A DNA stretch of 64,000 nt from Thamnaconus septentrionalis (lineage: Eukaryota > Chordata > Actinopteri > Tetraodontiformes > Monacanthidae): positions 4,670,501 to 4,734,500 of the forward strand of contig CM020513.1 of assembly GCA_009823395.1 (NCBI GenBank), given 5' to 3'. Numbering within the stretch: position 1 is the stretch's first letter; each line of letters opens with the position of its first letter. The notes under the pieces were generated by a model. That model saw only the letters and a program-made list of their open reading frames with translations, was not told the DNA's origin and did no database searches. Positions 31,702 to 43,461 of the stretch are shown piece after piece. The position numbers were made by a program, and so were the translations under genes.

Positions 31702-32329
31702 TCGAGGCCCAAATTGTTCAGCCCGAGAGTTCAGAGGCAGTTTGGCCCTGGCCAACAATGCAAGTGGTCAAGTGGGAGTTTGGCGTTCCAAATGGCTTCC
31801 TCTGCGCGCCTGCCAAAGATCACTGAGAACTGGAGTCACTGACTCGTCAAGTCCAGTGCGTATCACGTGTATGACTTGTCCAGAATAAAACTGACAAATA
31901 CTGCGATCATTTTGATCAATAATCTCAGTTATGCCTCTACTAATGCTGCGCTACAACCTAACAACGCCCAATATTCACCTTATTGGCGATAGTTCACTCA
32001 AAGTTGTTATTTTCACCCATTTGCTCAGACACAAAAAGAGAGAGCGCTACGTCACTGTCCATGGTGACAGTTTGTCGTCTGGAGTTTCACAGAGGCAAAG
32101 AATTCAACTCAGTGCCGACAAGATGGAAAGCAACCGATAAAACCACAACGTGTCCCAAATCCAGGTGGTCATTTTTAGCCAGTAGTATCACGATAACTAA
32201 CTCGCCACGACGAGACCCAGCGGTCCAACAGGACTCAAAACAGCAACGGCGACATTGTTCTTAGCCTGAACATCAACCGTAGCCTCCTAGCTAGTGGCTG
32301 TGTTCATATTACATTCATATCACATCCAC

Positions 32330-32589
32330 ATTTGCACATGCACAATTGTCTGTTGACATTTGTCCTTTTTAAAATTGCATTGTTTTTGCATTCTGTATAT
32401 CATTTTGTATATTTTGTACTTTGCACATTTTTGTACATGTATATTTTTTCTATTTTCTTTCCTATACTTAGTCCCTTATTCGGCATTCTGCGGCATCAAA
32501 TGAAGAATTTCATTTCATCGGGAAACTTGTTTCTTTATCGTGCAAATCAGAATGAACGCTTTGAATCTTGAATCTTTGAATCTTTGAAT
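32330..32589 (+). mobile_element. LINE 3' tail with TTGAATC repeats
   Basis: T-rich 3'-UTR-like text (GTACTTTGCACATTTTTGTA, AATTTCATTTCATCGGGAAA) ends in tandem TTTGAATCTTGAATC units at 32,560-32,589. Such heptamer tails terminate non-LTR elements in fish. No coding part remains. Confidence 0.45.
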
Positions 32590-32810
32590 TGGCTCTCGTT
32601 GCTGTTGCAGTTTGGCCACCCGCAGGCTTCTGATGTACCGCCTTGGAGTGGAATGCTTTCCCTCTGTGAATCTCCAGAGCAGTGATGCGGATTAGAAAAT
32701 GTCGCCAGCCACATATTGTTTTGGAGCGAGAGGGGTGGAATTTCAATTTTGAGTCATTTTGATGACTCACTCAAAACAGGGATGAACTATCCTTTCAATA
32801 TAAATGACCT

Positions 32811-32812
32811 GC

Positions 32813-32854
<42 letters not shown>
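32811..32854. repeat. (CA)n microsatellite
   Basis: About 21 CA units. Confidence 0.97.
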
Positions 32855-32857
<3 letters not shown>

Positions 32858-33250
32858 TATTGCTGCAATATAACAGCCAATGTAACCAGTGAGTAGGACC
32901 CAAATGCATTTCATTTGTGGGGTTTTTGTTTTCCTCCCTATTTTTATGAGGGTGATCACACTACGCTGTGTGAAGGGAGTCTTTCTGGAAGAAAAAAAAA
33001 AAAGCAGACGTTGCCTCGTTTAATAAGTTTCCTCTGTTTGATCAGGATGATTCACTCCAGCCTCCATATCGAAAACTTATTAAAAACAAACAATGCCGCT
33101 AAAATAGCTGCGCAGGAAATCCGGAAGACAAACACAAGAGGGAAGTGAGAGAGTGGATGGGTGGGGCTAACTTCCACAGCCTGCTGTATTCTGCCAATTT
33201 TCGGATCTTCTCGTCTGCTTACAGCCTCCTGGAAAACTAACAGCACTCTC

Positions 33251-33270
33251 TATGACATCACAAAGGGCAG
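33251..33270. repeat. Fragment of the dispersed repeat (copy 4)
   Basis: TATGACATCACAAAGGGCAG differs from the copy at 10,123 by three bases. The rest of this copy is not recognisable. Confidence 0.3.
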
Positions 33271-33874
33271 CACAGCTTTCCGAGCTTCGGTCTGGACCCT
33301 TTGTGTTTTTCTTTTGTTCGTTTGTTTTCGTCCATGTATCTTGATGTTCGGTTCCATTCTTGTTGCTAGCATGTGCGGCGGTGGCGAAAAAGGCTTCCAG
33401 GGTTCAGAGTTCAAAGGTCAGGTGCAGCCCATTTCATTTGCAGCGCTGACGCCGCAAATCAATGTCAGGCTTTTTTCATTTGTTCGGAATCAGTGTTTTT
33501 TTTTTTTTTTCCGAGGTTACAAATAAAAGCAGGAAGTTCTGAGCTGTTTCCACGTCCAACAATCACACCATTGCCGCTTTGCTGAACGTGAAAGCTGGCC
33601 TCGCACTTTTAAAACAGACTGCGCGTCACGTTCAACGTGTTTGGCAGCCACGTCTCGTCTCTCCAGTTCGCTTCAGCAACTGATTGGAACCGAGGCCTTT
33701 TCCGGCCAAAGCCATTAATAAGGGAGGTCCGGGGAGCTGCCGCAGTCAGAGCCGTGAGCGCTTTCTGTTGAAACAAGGAGCACAAATCATGATTTAGTGC
33801 TGGAGCCGCTGTGAAAGGTCGCAGCTGTTCATATTTGGGAGAAATACCTCCCAAGAGTGCGTGGCGAGGCGCAC

Positions 33875-33875
<1 letters not shown>

Positions 33876-33918
<43 letters not shown>

Positions 33919-33923
33919 TGTGT
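33876..33923. repeat. (GT)n microsatellite
   Basis: About 19 perfect GT units then one GG. Confidence 0.97.
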
Positions 33924-34805
33924 CTTTCCGTTTCTGCAACAAGCAAATTGGTGCTCAAGACTTTCCTTCTTCTTCTAAGCCCCCCCCCCAGTGCTGATTG
34001 GCGGTTCGGAATTAGAGCAGATTATCGTTCGGCTTTGTTGTCTTTATTTCCGACGGCCGAAAGTCGTTCCCCCCCCCCAAAACCCGAGCCTGTCTGGTTC
34101 CGTTGTTATGGCTTCGGATTAGCGCACCACCATTTTCACATTATTTCACTTGACTACAGAACACATAAGCACGGCGCCAAGTTTTAATTAATGGAGGCAA
34201 TTCTTTTTGCGAGGGGGGGAAAACAAAAAATCCCCTTCATAAGCAGGATCTTTTTTTGGGGGGGTTGTTTTTGTTTTGTTTTAATCTTTGGACCCTTTTT
34301 TTCCTTCCGCAGAGGCTTTGTTTGGTTGCGGATTGCGCAGATTCAACAAGGCGATGCAACATTCTGCAGCTCTCTCCTTCCCCCTCGCTGCCGCTGACAC
34401 TCGGGGGTCACTGGAGGAGACGCAAGTGGGTTGTCTCACTAACTAGCGGCAGCATTTGTGTTGAACGCCTGCGTCCCGCAGCCTGACTGACGATCGCTTC
34501 GGCAGACGTTAGCATTTTAGCATTCGGCCGCACGCGTTTGTCTTCGCTGACGCGACAACCGACCGTCCAATCAAGGTCCGGATTCGTGTGTCTGGATTGT
34601 TATTTTGCAACTGCATCGCCTGTTAGAACCTCCTGCCTCTATTTTTATTTATTTTTCGTTGGTGTCTAACCTTTGAGATGAAAAATATCGCACCTCAGAA
34701 GTGACACACAACACATTTTCTGGGAGCAGAATCACCCCGGCAACACATAGCGACGTTGGCGGCGGCAGCACCAGATTTCAACACATTATTTTTATTTCTA
34801 TCATT

Positions 34806-34819
34806 CCCCCCCCCCCCCC
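34806..34819. repeat. Poly-C tract
   Basis: Fourteen consecutive C residues. Confidence 0.95.
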
Positions 34820-35073
34820 TTGCTGAGAGCCCAATTACCTGACTGCTGACCCGCTTCATCATCAGATTTTTACCCTTTAAAAAAAAAAAAAAAAAAACCC
34901 GTCTTCCTCTCGCCTTTTTCTCTTTTGTGTTTTTTCAAATGTTATTGTTGCTTTTTAGTTGCGTCATGCCACGCACGCCATCCAATTTCAACCAGCAGTC
35001 CTGGCACGTGCACAGAGATAATGCAACACAGTTAATGAGGAGCTTGGCGGGAAGCTTCGACTGAAGAGATACA

Positions 35074-35116
35074 GAGGAGGAGAGGAGGAGGAGGAGGAGG
35101 AGGAGGAGGAGGAGGT
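35074..35116. repeat. (GGA)n repeat
   Basis: About fourteen GGA units with one AGA break. Confidence 0.95.
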
Positions 35117-35476
35117 GGGAACCAATCTGGAGTCAGGAGCCACCCTGTGGATTTCTGGGTAAACTCGCAGCGATTGTTCCAAGGAGCTCCGCGAGTTGCT
35201 CGTCAGCGGAAACACACAACGTTCCAGTGTTAATATAACTGGTGGAGCCGGGCGGACGGGCGGCCAATCACTGGCATCCATGTCAAAATACATTAGTGTT
35301 AATTACTGGACATAACTGACCCTCTGCTAAGCTACGCCCTCCCCCAAGTGGTCACTGTGGCTCTCAAAGCTCATCAAACACATTAAGACGGTTTGTGTTT
35401 CACACTTATTGTCTTTTTAAAGTGTGATTTTGTCTTTGTCTGTGTTTCTTTTGTTTATTCTACTATACTGAATATA

Positions 35477-35506
35477 TGTGTGTGTGTCTGTGTGTGTGTG
35501 TGTGTG
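35477..35506. repeat. (GT)n microsatellite
   Basis: One CT interruption. Confidence 0.93.
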
Positions 35507-35722
35507 GCCCAAACTACAAGCTTCCGGATGACTCGACTGCAAAATCCTCGTTCAACATTTCACTGTCGAAATCAAAACCTCTGTAGCTCCGCAAGTCGAA
35601 TAAAGTTTGCAGGCATAAATAAACATCCGAGGTGTTTTTGCCTGCAAACGCGTAAAGTTTTCATCTGACAGCCTTGCTGCCGCTGCTCCGCCAGATAATT
35701 CTTGCCAGGTCCAGACCTAGCG

Positions 35723-35774
<52 letters not shown>

Positions 35775-35776
35775 CC
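35723..35776. repeat. (CCTG)13 tetranucleotide repeat
   Basis: Fifty-four bases of perfect CCTG repeat, the motif class that is unstable in human myotonic dystrophy type 2. Confidence 0.97.
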
Positions 35777-35902
35777 GCTGACATTTTTTCTTTTTTTCCT
35801 GCCCAGACTTAAAGGAAGGAACATCCTTTAAAGATCAGTTCTCTCTCTAATTCCTGTGGACGACGCAGCAGAGAGACGGGAGGAGCGTCCCGCCAAGGGA
35901 GA

Positions 35903-35928
35903 GGGGGGAGGGAGGGGGGGGTGGGGGG
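35903..35928 (+). other. G-quadruplex motif
   Basis: G tracts of 6, 3, 8 and 6 separated by single bases. Confidence 0.8.
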
Positions 35929-35963
35929 TTGCTTTGAAAAACTTTGACCCATCGATTGGCAGC

Positions 35964-36016
<53 letters not shown>

Positions 36017-36026
36017 TGTGTGTGTG
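35964..36026. repeat. (GT)n microsatellite, interrupted
   Basis: About 30 GT units with one TT and one TA interruption. Confidence 0.97.
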
Positions 36027-36339
36027 GTCAAGCGTGCTTCTGAGGTCCACGCAGTTCACACAGCGATACATCTTTGCTCCTCTGAATCCGGAGCTGTTTC
36101 TTCGTCTTTTCTCTCCTCTGCCTCGGAGTCGGGCTGGAAAGCTCTATCGGCTGTGTGCAGACCCGACAACGGTCACATCCACACCTGTCAGCGCCGCTTC
36201 CAGTACAGGGGAGGAAGACTTTTGCATAGCAGACGGCACGTCTTCTTTTCTGCACCGACCTTCTTTTGGAAATAAATGAACCATATTATGTGTTTTGATG
36301 AATAATCGGCAGCAAGAAAAACAGCAGCAAGACGGCTGA

Positions 36340-36528
36340 GATTGAACAGCACAAACCTAAAAAGATATTATTGTTCATGATGAGAGAAGGACAAGTTGTT
36401 TTTAATCAGCCTGTATCACATTCTTAACTATTTTATTTTGCCTTTTCAAAAAATTGTTTAATCAAATCACAGAAAACATAATGGATAGATTTATCAATGA
36501 CAGAAATAGTGGATAGCTGCAGCTCTAG
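36340..36528. mobile_element. hAT MITE relic, GCTGCAACTAA family, 3' part
   Basis: Text running ACTATTTTATTTTGCC, TTTATCAATGACAG, AAATAGTGGATAGC and TGCAGCTCTAG follows the end of a very common fish hAT-derived repeat whose terminus reads ...GATTAATCGTTGCAGCTCTAG. The other end is missing and no target duplication was found. Confidence 0.5.
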
Positions 36529-36718
36529 AAGTATCTGCTGCAAGCTGCCACAAACAAAAAAACAGGAGAAGATGAAGAATGGATAGAGGAAGAGGCAGCA
36601 GGACTGCAATTGTTTGGCCCATGCTGAAGTGACTAGTGTGGATGCTGTGGTAATGGTTGTTTATCCCAAAAAGTAGTACCACAGGTATGTGGTAGATTTT
36701 TTTTTTCCCTTTTGTCAA

Positions 36719-36738
36719 TTTTTTTTTTTTTTTTTTTT
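36719..36738. repeat. Poly-T tract
   Basis: T20, preceded by a shorter T run at 36,696-36,706. Confidence 0.93.
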
Positions 36739-37987
36739 GGTTTGTTTTGACTATTTTAGGCAAAAGATCACCCAAACAAACCACATCTGTAATGTAACGC
36801 CAGCATCCCTTGCCTGCCGCCCAGCTAGCCAGCAAGCTGGGCTGGACCATGACGTGATTTATCCGCTTGGATGTGAATTGAGAAAACTTTGCTCACTGAC
36901 AAGCAAAGTTTCAAAACTCTTCACACCCCAACAACGCCTGCGACCAGGCTACCAACACAAGCCTCCTGCTTTTCTAATATTGGAGCCAATTGCCCTTTTC
37001 AGAGTTTATTTGTGGGAGGTCGACCCAACATCGGACTCTCTTTTTGAACTGCATCACCTTCAGAAGTCCTTTTTCACCCCCGGAGCGGAGGACCGAGGGC
37101 TAACCTCACCGGACCGCCCTTCTCCGTATCCTCGGTGGGATCACAGCAGGGGGGATGCGGGTGGGCGCCCCAGCCGACCCCCCGCCATTGATCCCGGTGG
37201 CCCACCAAAGAGGCGGCAGAACAAACGGCTCGTTTAACGGGCAGCCGGGATCGATGGCGGCCGATCAAAGACCCAGATAAAAACCCGGGCGGGTCAATCG
37301 CTGCGGACCCTTCGGCGTGCACCCAAGGTCACCTCGTTAAGGCGACGCTATCAACCGGCAGGAGCCCGATAGATCTCGGACGTACGGTGAAAAATTCCTG
37401 CAGATTGTGCGATTTGATTGGTCGCACCATGAGACGTCTCCCGCTGCCCGAGGCCGAGGCTCTCTCACCTCGGTGCTATCAAGACTCTCACCGACCGGTC
37501 GCCGCCGCCTCGTTTAGCCGCCTTGGCAATTACCGCCTGGGCGCCACGTGGTGAGCGAGCCTTTCATGATCGGAACATTAAAAGCGATTGCCGGCTCGTT
37601 GATGCGAGGGCTTCTGTTCCCCGTCTTTTATGGCTGGACGCTGAGTGGTTGGATGGGCGCCTCGGCAGGCAGGCGGAGCTGGGTGCGGCTGGAACGGCTC
37701 AATGATCCCGGTGAGACCCCAGTAGCTGATCTACTGCGGTTTAAATTGCTGCAACAGGTTCATGTGCTTGATTGGCTCTGTCTTTGGCAGAGTCAGCGGA
37801 AAACTGCCTGGTTTTTGTTTTTTCAAACTTAATCTTCATTTGAGTCCTTGACAAATTCATAAAAATGCAATGAACAGCATCAGGCCTTTGGAGCAACAAC
37901 GGTAAGACTATTTGTCATGGGCCGTTGGGTATCGAGGCAAAAGCAACCCCAGTGGCTGGTTGCAGTATTGAACCTGACAACCTGACA

Positions 37988-38393
37988 CCAATCAGGATCC
38001 ATTCATTCATTCATTCATCTTCTATACCCGCTTATTCCTATTCAGGGTCACGGGGGTCTGCTGGAGCCTATCCCAGCTGTCTTAGGGCGAAGGCAGGGTG
38101 ACACCCTGGACAAGTCGCCAGTTCATCGCAGGGCCACATAGAAACAAACAACCATTCACACTCACATGCACACCTACGGACAATTTAGAATGTTCAATTG
38201 ACCTCACATGCATGTTTTTGGACTGTGGGAGGAAGCCGGAGAACCCGGAGAGAACCCACGCAGACACGGGGAGAACATGCAAACTCCACACAGAAAGGTC
38301 CCAGGCCCGGGCCCCGGAATAGAACCCACGACCTTCTTGCTGTGAGGCGGCAGTGCTAACCACTGCGCCACCGTGTCGCCCCAATCAGGATCC
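37988..38393 (-). mobile_element. tRNA-derived SINE with perfect 13-bp target duplication
   Basis: The SINE is 38,001-38,380 on the minus strand. Its head carries a pol III A box, TGGCGCAGTGGTTAGCA (complement of 38,354-38,370), and a degenerate B box, GGGTTCTATTCC (complement of 38,316-38,327). The body holds the conserved phrases CCTCCCACAGTCCAAAAACA and GGGATAGGCTCCAGC, common to an abundant fish family. The tail is (ATGA)n at 38,001-38,018. CCAATCAGGATCC flanks both ends exactly (37,988-38,000; 38,381-38,393). It encodes no protein and relied on a LINE for mobilisation. Confidence 0.95.
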
Positions 38394-39203
38394 CACCACT
38401 TTTATCTCTGTGGCTGTAGGGTGCCCGATTCTTGACCAGGTGAAGGGTGAAAGGTCGAGGCAACATTTACAAAAAAGAAAATAAAATAAAATGCAGACAG
38501 TGAGTTTCGATGTATGGAAACATTTTTGGTCTGGCAGAGTTTCAAGCGTTTCTGGAGAGTTCACTGACAGATTGAAATTGGACATTATTAGAAAAGTAAA
38601 CCTTTTAAATATTGCAATAAAAATCCTTCAGCCCCGATATTGAGGTATTACGATGCTATGAGATTTTCAGATTTCCAAAATCCCAGCCTCCTGGTATATC
38701 AGTTAAAAAAAAGCTGGCACTTTATACCCCAAATAAGTCAAGTGCGTTTTTAGAGACCTTTTCATGGAAGCCCTAAGCGGACACATATATTTTATTGTCT
38801 GTTTCACCAAGATAACGACACACATAGGAAGTTGACTGGTTTCCCCAGGAGCGCGGCGGTAACGAGCAGCAGCAGCAGCATCTCGTCTTGGCTCGCCTCG
38901 ATACTTTGGATTCTATCGCCGAACCGAAAACCTTGTTGTCGTTGCGGCCTCTCTCATCTCTGCCCGGAGCGTCCGCGGACGCTCCTGCAACACCGGCCGC
39001 TGGCCCATTAGCATTCAGCCTGCTTCAACATCAACATGTTCACCTGATGCTCAGACCGCCTGTGGGATTGGTTGGGGCCCCTGAAGGTGTCTGGCCTTTA
39101 GATCAGATCCGTCAGGAGGGATGTTAACGCTAACAGGTAAACATTCTCGAAGCAGGCGATCCAGCCCACCCATCCAATGTCAGCTGATATCAGCCCCAGC
39201 ATG

Positions 39204-39207
<4 letters not shown>

Positions 39208-39249
<42 letters not shown>
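39208..39249. repeat. (GA)20 microsatellite flanked by ATGCATG
   Basis: Pure GA, bracketed by ATGCATG words on both sides. Confidence 0.97.
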
Positions 39250-39252
<3 letters not shown>

Positions 39253-39654
39253 GCATGTGGTTGTGCTGTGCAAGATTTCCAGCGGGCGCTAAAACGGTTA
39301 CGGTTGCTGTTTCTGCTCCACTGCTGCATTTCCTGGAGCGTGTCAGAGTGGGTTGTGGAGGGAAAGGAAGGGTGCTGGTAGAGGTGGGGGCGGGGGGGTT
39401 TGTGGGAGCGGCGCTGCCGGGCCAGACCTTAAGTGCGGGGGAAATATACGGCTTGTCAAAAGAAAAAAGAAAAATGTTAATGTTAGCCGCGGAGCACGCA
39501 GAGTCAGCCCCCCCATTAGTCTTTGGCGAGAAGAGCCGGGGAGGTCCTGCAGCAGGAGGCGGCGGGAGGCAGAGGGAAGCTGCGGGGAGCTGCGACCTTT
39601 CCAGGAGGCTGGGCCACTACATCACTGTCCGGCCGGCAAAAACCTTTCCAGCGC

Positions 39655-39735
39655 AGGTGAAGACGAAGTGGACGGCTCTATCGGGGGATCTGCTCCAGAG
39701 AGCCGCCGCATTAATTGCCAGGGGTGATGTAGGAG
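39655..39735. promoter_or_regulatory. Candidate conserved non-coding element
   Basis: GATCTGCTCCAGAGAGCCGC followed by CGCATTAATTGCCAGGGG resembles enhancer text. A plus-strand donor-like GCGCAG|GTGAAG precedes it. Confidence 0.15.
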
Positions 39736-41038
39736 GAGGGAGGAGGCGGGGGGAAGCAGATGCAGGGAGACGGTCACCTTTGGTTAGAGTAATCTGGATT
39801 CCCAGTTTAACCAACAGGAAAAAAAATAAAAACATTTAAAAAGAGCTGAGCGGGCAGTTTCGGCCGCAGAGTTTCTCTCCGGGAAGCTGAACTTCCTCCA
39901 GGCGCTCTGCCAGCCAATTAGATCCAAATTTGACCGAGTCAGAAAGGTTGCAGAAGACCGACTCTAACCTCTCTCTCCTCATTGGCTGCTTTGTTCATTC
40001 ACTCGACTGGCACGCTTCAGCTCACTTGAGGGTTTTTTTTCCGAGCGGCAGACAACCGCAAATCTCAGCTTTCCCTCAAGCTGACGAGGACACGCTGTGC
40101 GACACTGAAGCAGAACGGACCCCAGCCGGATCCAATCACCAAACATGTCTGACTCTTTCCAGGCAACTCTGAAACACGGCGTCGTATCTGTTAGCTAGCC
40201 AACAAACCTCGCCAACAGCCTTGAGGCAAAGAGGAGGCGGGACACAAGAAGAAAGGAACTTTTCCGGAAAGGATCCGACTCAGCCGACTGTTTTAGCAGG
40301 ACTACACCAGACCCCATGCTCCTACGCATCGTGATCCTCAAAGTTTTTCTCCTTTTTATCGGATTTCAGAACTGGGTCCTCGGTGTGTGTTTTACTTTTG
40401 AGAAATGGTCTCGCGGTCTGTGATGTCTGGAGTTCTGGAGCCACTGGTCTTCCGGCCACCTTAAATAAATCTGCCTTCTCTGTGTGAAGCTGCGAGTCTT
40501 TCCTGCATCGCCCACCGAACTGTGTCCCTGTGCCGGGCCCGTCGCCCCGTCAAAACACACATCCTCTTTTGCAAGCGTCTTTGAATTTACAGACTGACGC
40601 CTTCTATTTAACAAAAAATAAATAATTAAAATAAAAGCAGCTCAAGGGGCCTGTTTTGGCAGCGGGCAGATCCATAAACCGTCACGTCAGATCAGCTGCA
40701 GGAAGCGGGAGGAACGAGGTCTAATCCTCCAGTCGTGTGTGTGTGCAACACCCCGATATTAAGGCACCTTCGCAAAAACGCCGATCTCGTATTTATTCCC
40801 GCAGCCTGCGCGTTAGCACGCCTCCGAAAATATCACACCTATGAAGTATTAAATGCAGCTTTAAAGAGCCTCGCCGTGCCTTCCGGCATTAATAGATTCA
40901 ACATTCATGGGCGACTCACACACACGACCCAGGCTGGCAGGCAGGCAGGGGGCGGAGAATCTTTTTATGTGAGGAGGAAGTCACCTGCGGAAAGGCTCCG
41001 GCGTCGGGGGAGCGCGGCATCAAAAGTTTGGAGTGAGA

Positions 41039-41085
41039 CTTCTCTCTCTCTCCCTCTCTCTCTCTCTCTGTCTCCCTCTCTCCTT
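41039..41085. repeat. (CT)n imperfect microsatellite
   Basis: CT run with CCC and GT interruptions. Confidence 0.92.
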
Positions 41086-41721
41086 CCTCGCCACCTCATG
41101 ACAAACCGAGCTTGACGTCTGTGACAGTCAATGTGCCACGGAGGCTCCGTCAGCCTTCGGAGTGGCACATGTGACAAAAAAAAACTCCCTGGTGGCCTGG
41201 GCGAGACGAAGCCTCGACTGCGGGCGAGAAACTAAACAGCCGGCAGGAAAGTTTTGTCTTTTTTGGCCAAACGCTGCTGCCTCGCCTGGGAGGGCAACTG
41301 TCCAGTTCTGTTAGCTCACCTGCTGCAGCGGGGCCGAGCTTTGCATTTCAAGCTAAATCTGCGGGAATAAGCGTGCGAATCCACGGCCGCGTCCGATTCT
41401 TTATGACTTCCTGTTGACTTCTACCAACTCATTCCTTATTGTTAGGAGGCTAACCCGTCCGCTCAGGCTGCAACAGCTCCGACCGGACATCTGATCTACA
41501 TCGTATTTACACACACTTAAGAGGGAGGCCTGGTTCTGCCCTGGCAACTTAGTACACAAACCACCTTTGCTTCGCTTGATGCCGCTGTAGTTTGAATCCA
41601 GCCTGAAAGGCTCCGATCCACCGACGTCGCTGGGCTGCGTAACACGGTAATAACCTCCAGCTGACCCTTGTGGTGAAGGATATCACGGAAAACAAAGGAC
41701 AACACAGTGATCGGATTAAAC

Positions 41722-41790
41722 CAGATTCAGAATCAGCTTTATTGGCCAAGTTGCCAAGCAGGGAATTTGACTCCGGTTTCACTGCTCAGG
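41722..41790 (-). mobile_element. LINE 3'-end fragment
   Basis: On the minus strand it reads GGAGTCAAATTCCCTGCTTG, then CCAATAAAGCTGATTCTGAA. The GGCCAATAAAGCTGATTCTG ending is characteristic of a common fish non-LTR element tail. Only about 70 bp remain. Confidence 0.5.
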
Positions 41791-42014
41791 TTAAAAACAA
41801 ACAACAAACAACAAACAAACAACGTCCACCTGATTTAAATTCCTTGATTAATTATGACTAAATTGGATTGAAATTTCGACAGAGTTTCATTTCAAACTGC
41901 ATACTGGTACATTGCTTCCCACTGTTGGAGCTTTTCGTGCACGTCTGTCAGGTATCATGACAGTTGTGCACCTTCGCCATTAAGCGCAGTCGCCCTCTTG
42001 TGATTGTTTGTTTG

Positions 42015-42665
42015 TCTGTCATCTTTATTTAATCTTGTTGATACACTGGGGCGAGCCTCATTTACTTGTGCACGAGAGTACAAAGCAAAACAAAAATTAA
42101 AATCCCGATCAACACAATAAAATACAGTAACAGAGATGATCAGAGAAAACACGTACAATTGGAAGGAGTGATTAATGATTTAAAGGGAGTCAATGGGATG
42201 TCTGAATTTAACTTGAGAGATAGCTGAAGATGATTCCAAATGTACGGAGCATAATCAGAGAAGGCAGACCTCCCAAGCTCAGTCCCGATTATAGGATTTT
42301 CTTATAGCAATCAGTTACTAGAGCGAATATAAGAGGACAGAGCAAGTAAAGAGGAGATGTCAATGTGAAGTTTGCCAGTAAGGGCCTTATAGTTGAATAA
42401 AAACATGTGGAAGTCACGTCTTTGAGTTAAGCAGGTCCACCCTGCTAGGCTATACAGAGTGCAGTGATGAGTGGAACAGGCAGCTCCAGTGATAAATGTA
42501 AGGGACCAGAATGGTAGATGACATCCAGAGGTTTGAGAGTAGAGGCAGAAGCGTGTATATAAATGATGTCGCCATAGTCTAAGACAGACATAAAAATAGC
42601 ATTTGTTTGCAAGCTAGAGGGAAATTACATTTGTTTCAATAGAGGAAACCAATTTTCTGACCAAG

Positions 42666-42696
<31 letters not shown>

Positions 42697-43025
42697 GTTG
42701 ATCCATATGGGAGCTGAATGTAAGTTTGCTCGATCCAAATGCAAGTTTTTTATATTCAGAGACTCTTTCGATTTCGAAACCATGTTGAGTGAGGATGCGA
42801 AACTTTGATCGTGTATTACCAGAATTTGAGAAGAGCATCTGTTTAGTTTTGTGTGTTCAAGGGGAGTTTCAGACGAATAAATGCAGTCTGGAGTACTGAG
42901 AGAGGCTCGCGCTTGGTTTGTTATGGCTAAATCAGGAGAGTTTGCGATGCAGTGTAAGATTGTGGTGCTTGTCTCCTCCTGCTCACATTCTGAGCAAGGA
43001 GGATGTGTCTTCGGCATCACAAGTT
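42015..43025 (-). mobile_element. Decayed LINE, reverse-transcriptase C-terminal part
   Basis: Minus-strand translation gives, in order, KTKQMLFSNSGNTRSKF, ERVSEYKKLAFG, HMDQLVKK, a frameshift at the T27 tract (42,666-42,692), DYGDIIYIHASASTLKPLD, VIYHSG, then after further shifts TELGRSAFSDYAPYIWNHLQ. These are the conserved thumb and C-terminal segments of a fish non-LTR retrotransposon reverse transcriptase. The tail reads AGTAAATGAGGC then AAGATTAAATAAAGATGA, a typical LINE 3' end. Several stops and frameshifts make it dead; the N-terminal part and catalytic YADD are absent. Confidence 0.85.
42666..42692. repeat. Poly-T27 tract within the LINE relic
   Basis: On the LINE sense strand this is A27 expanded inside the Lys-rich codons after HMDQLVKK, a replication-slippage insertion in coding sequence. 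Confidence 0.93.
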
Positions 43026-43428
43026 TCAAAAGAAATCTAAGAAAGATTGATTAGCCTAGCTAACAGTGTCAATACTTCAATACTGGCGGGGCCCTCAGGT
43101 GCAGCTGTGCATGTGACTACGTCCTGATCAACAGCCAACGGTCACAGACGCATGGCATTGTGGGAACCAACAAATATATCCCATCACAAAAACTGAAGGG
43201 CTTCTTTTGTGACTTTAGAACTTTTCAAGGCTCCTGAAGAGAGAACTTAAAGTAAAAAATAAAGAGTTCTAGTTCAGACACGCTGGCCATGTTTGAATGT
43301 GATTAACTCTGCCAGGCAGCGTTTCTCTCCCTGGGGGCTAATCAGCGGCGACGTCTAAAAATTCCCCCTTTCAAACGAGTGTGAGGTGTCAGGAGTGTCG
43401 CACAAAGCCTCTGCAGTCAGGGACAAAA

Positions 43429-43461
43429 AGAGAGAGTGAGAGAGAGAGAGAGAGAGAAGAA
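43429..43461. repeat. (GA)n microsatellite
   Basis: GA run with one GTGAG interruption. Confidence 0.93.

Larger units (their letters stand above)
30503..38000. other. Repeat-rich sequence, no gene recognised
   Basis: Apart from the listed microsatellites, LINE tail and hAT relic, no coding exon is convincing. A GC-rich stretch at about 37,050-37,700 contains donor-like CCGAG|GTGAGA on the minus strand near 37,470 and may be a further exon or conserved element. Confidence 0.4.
38394..41700. other. No gene recognised
   Basis: Contains the (GA)20 array at 39,208, GC-rich text at about 39,340-39,830, and a motif-rich patch at 39,655-39,735. The long open frame over 39,177-39,839 begins in the microsatellite and is composition-driven. 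Confidence 0.45.

Noticed and set aside
37050..37500. Minus-strand exons near 37,110 and 37,470
   Set aside because: Donor-like CCG|GTGAGG and CGAG|GTGAGA exist, but no credible acceptors precede them and the translations are uninformative.
38098..38322. Open frame of 74 codons with protein-like text
   Set aside because: It lies wholly within the SINE body; such frames recur in every copy of the family and are not genes.
38316..38370. Possible tRNA gene (A and B boxes)
   Set aside because: The boxes belong to the SINE head; there is no cloverleaf and the B box is mutated.
39177..39839. Plus-strand open frame of 220 codons
   Set aside because: It starts in the (GA)20 microsatellite and continues through GC-rich text without recognisable protein features.
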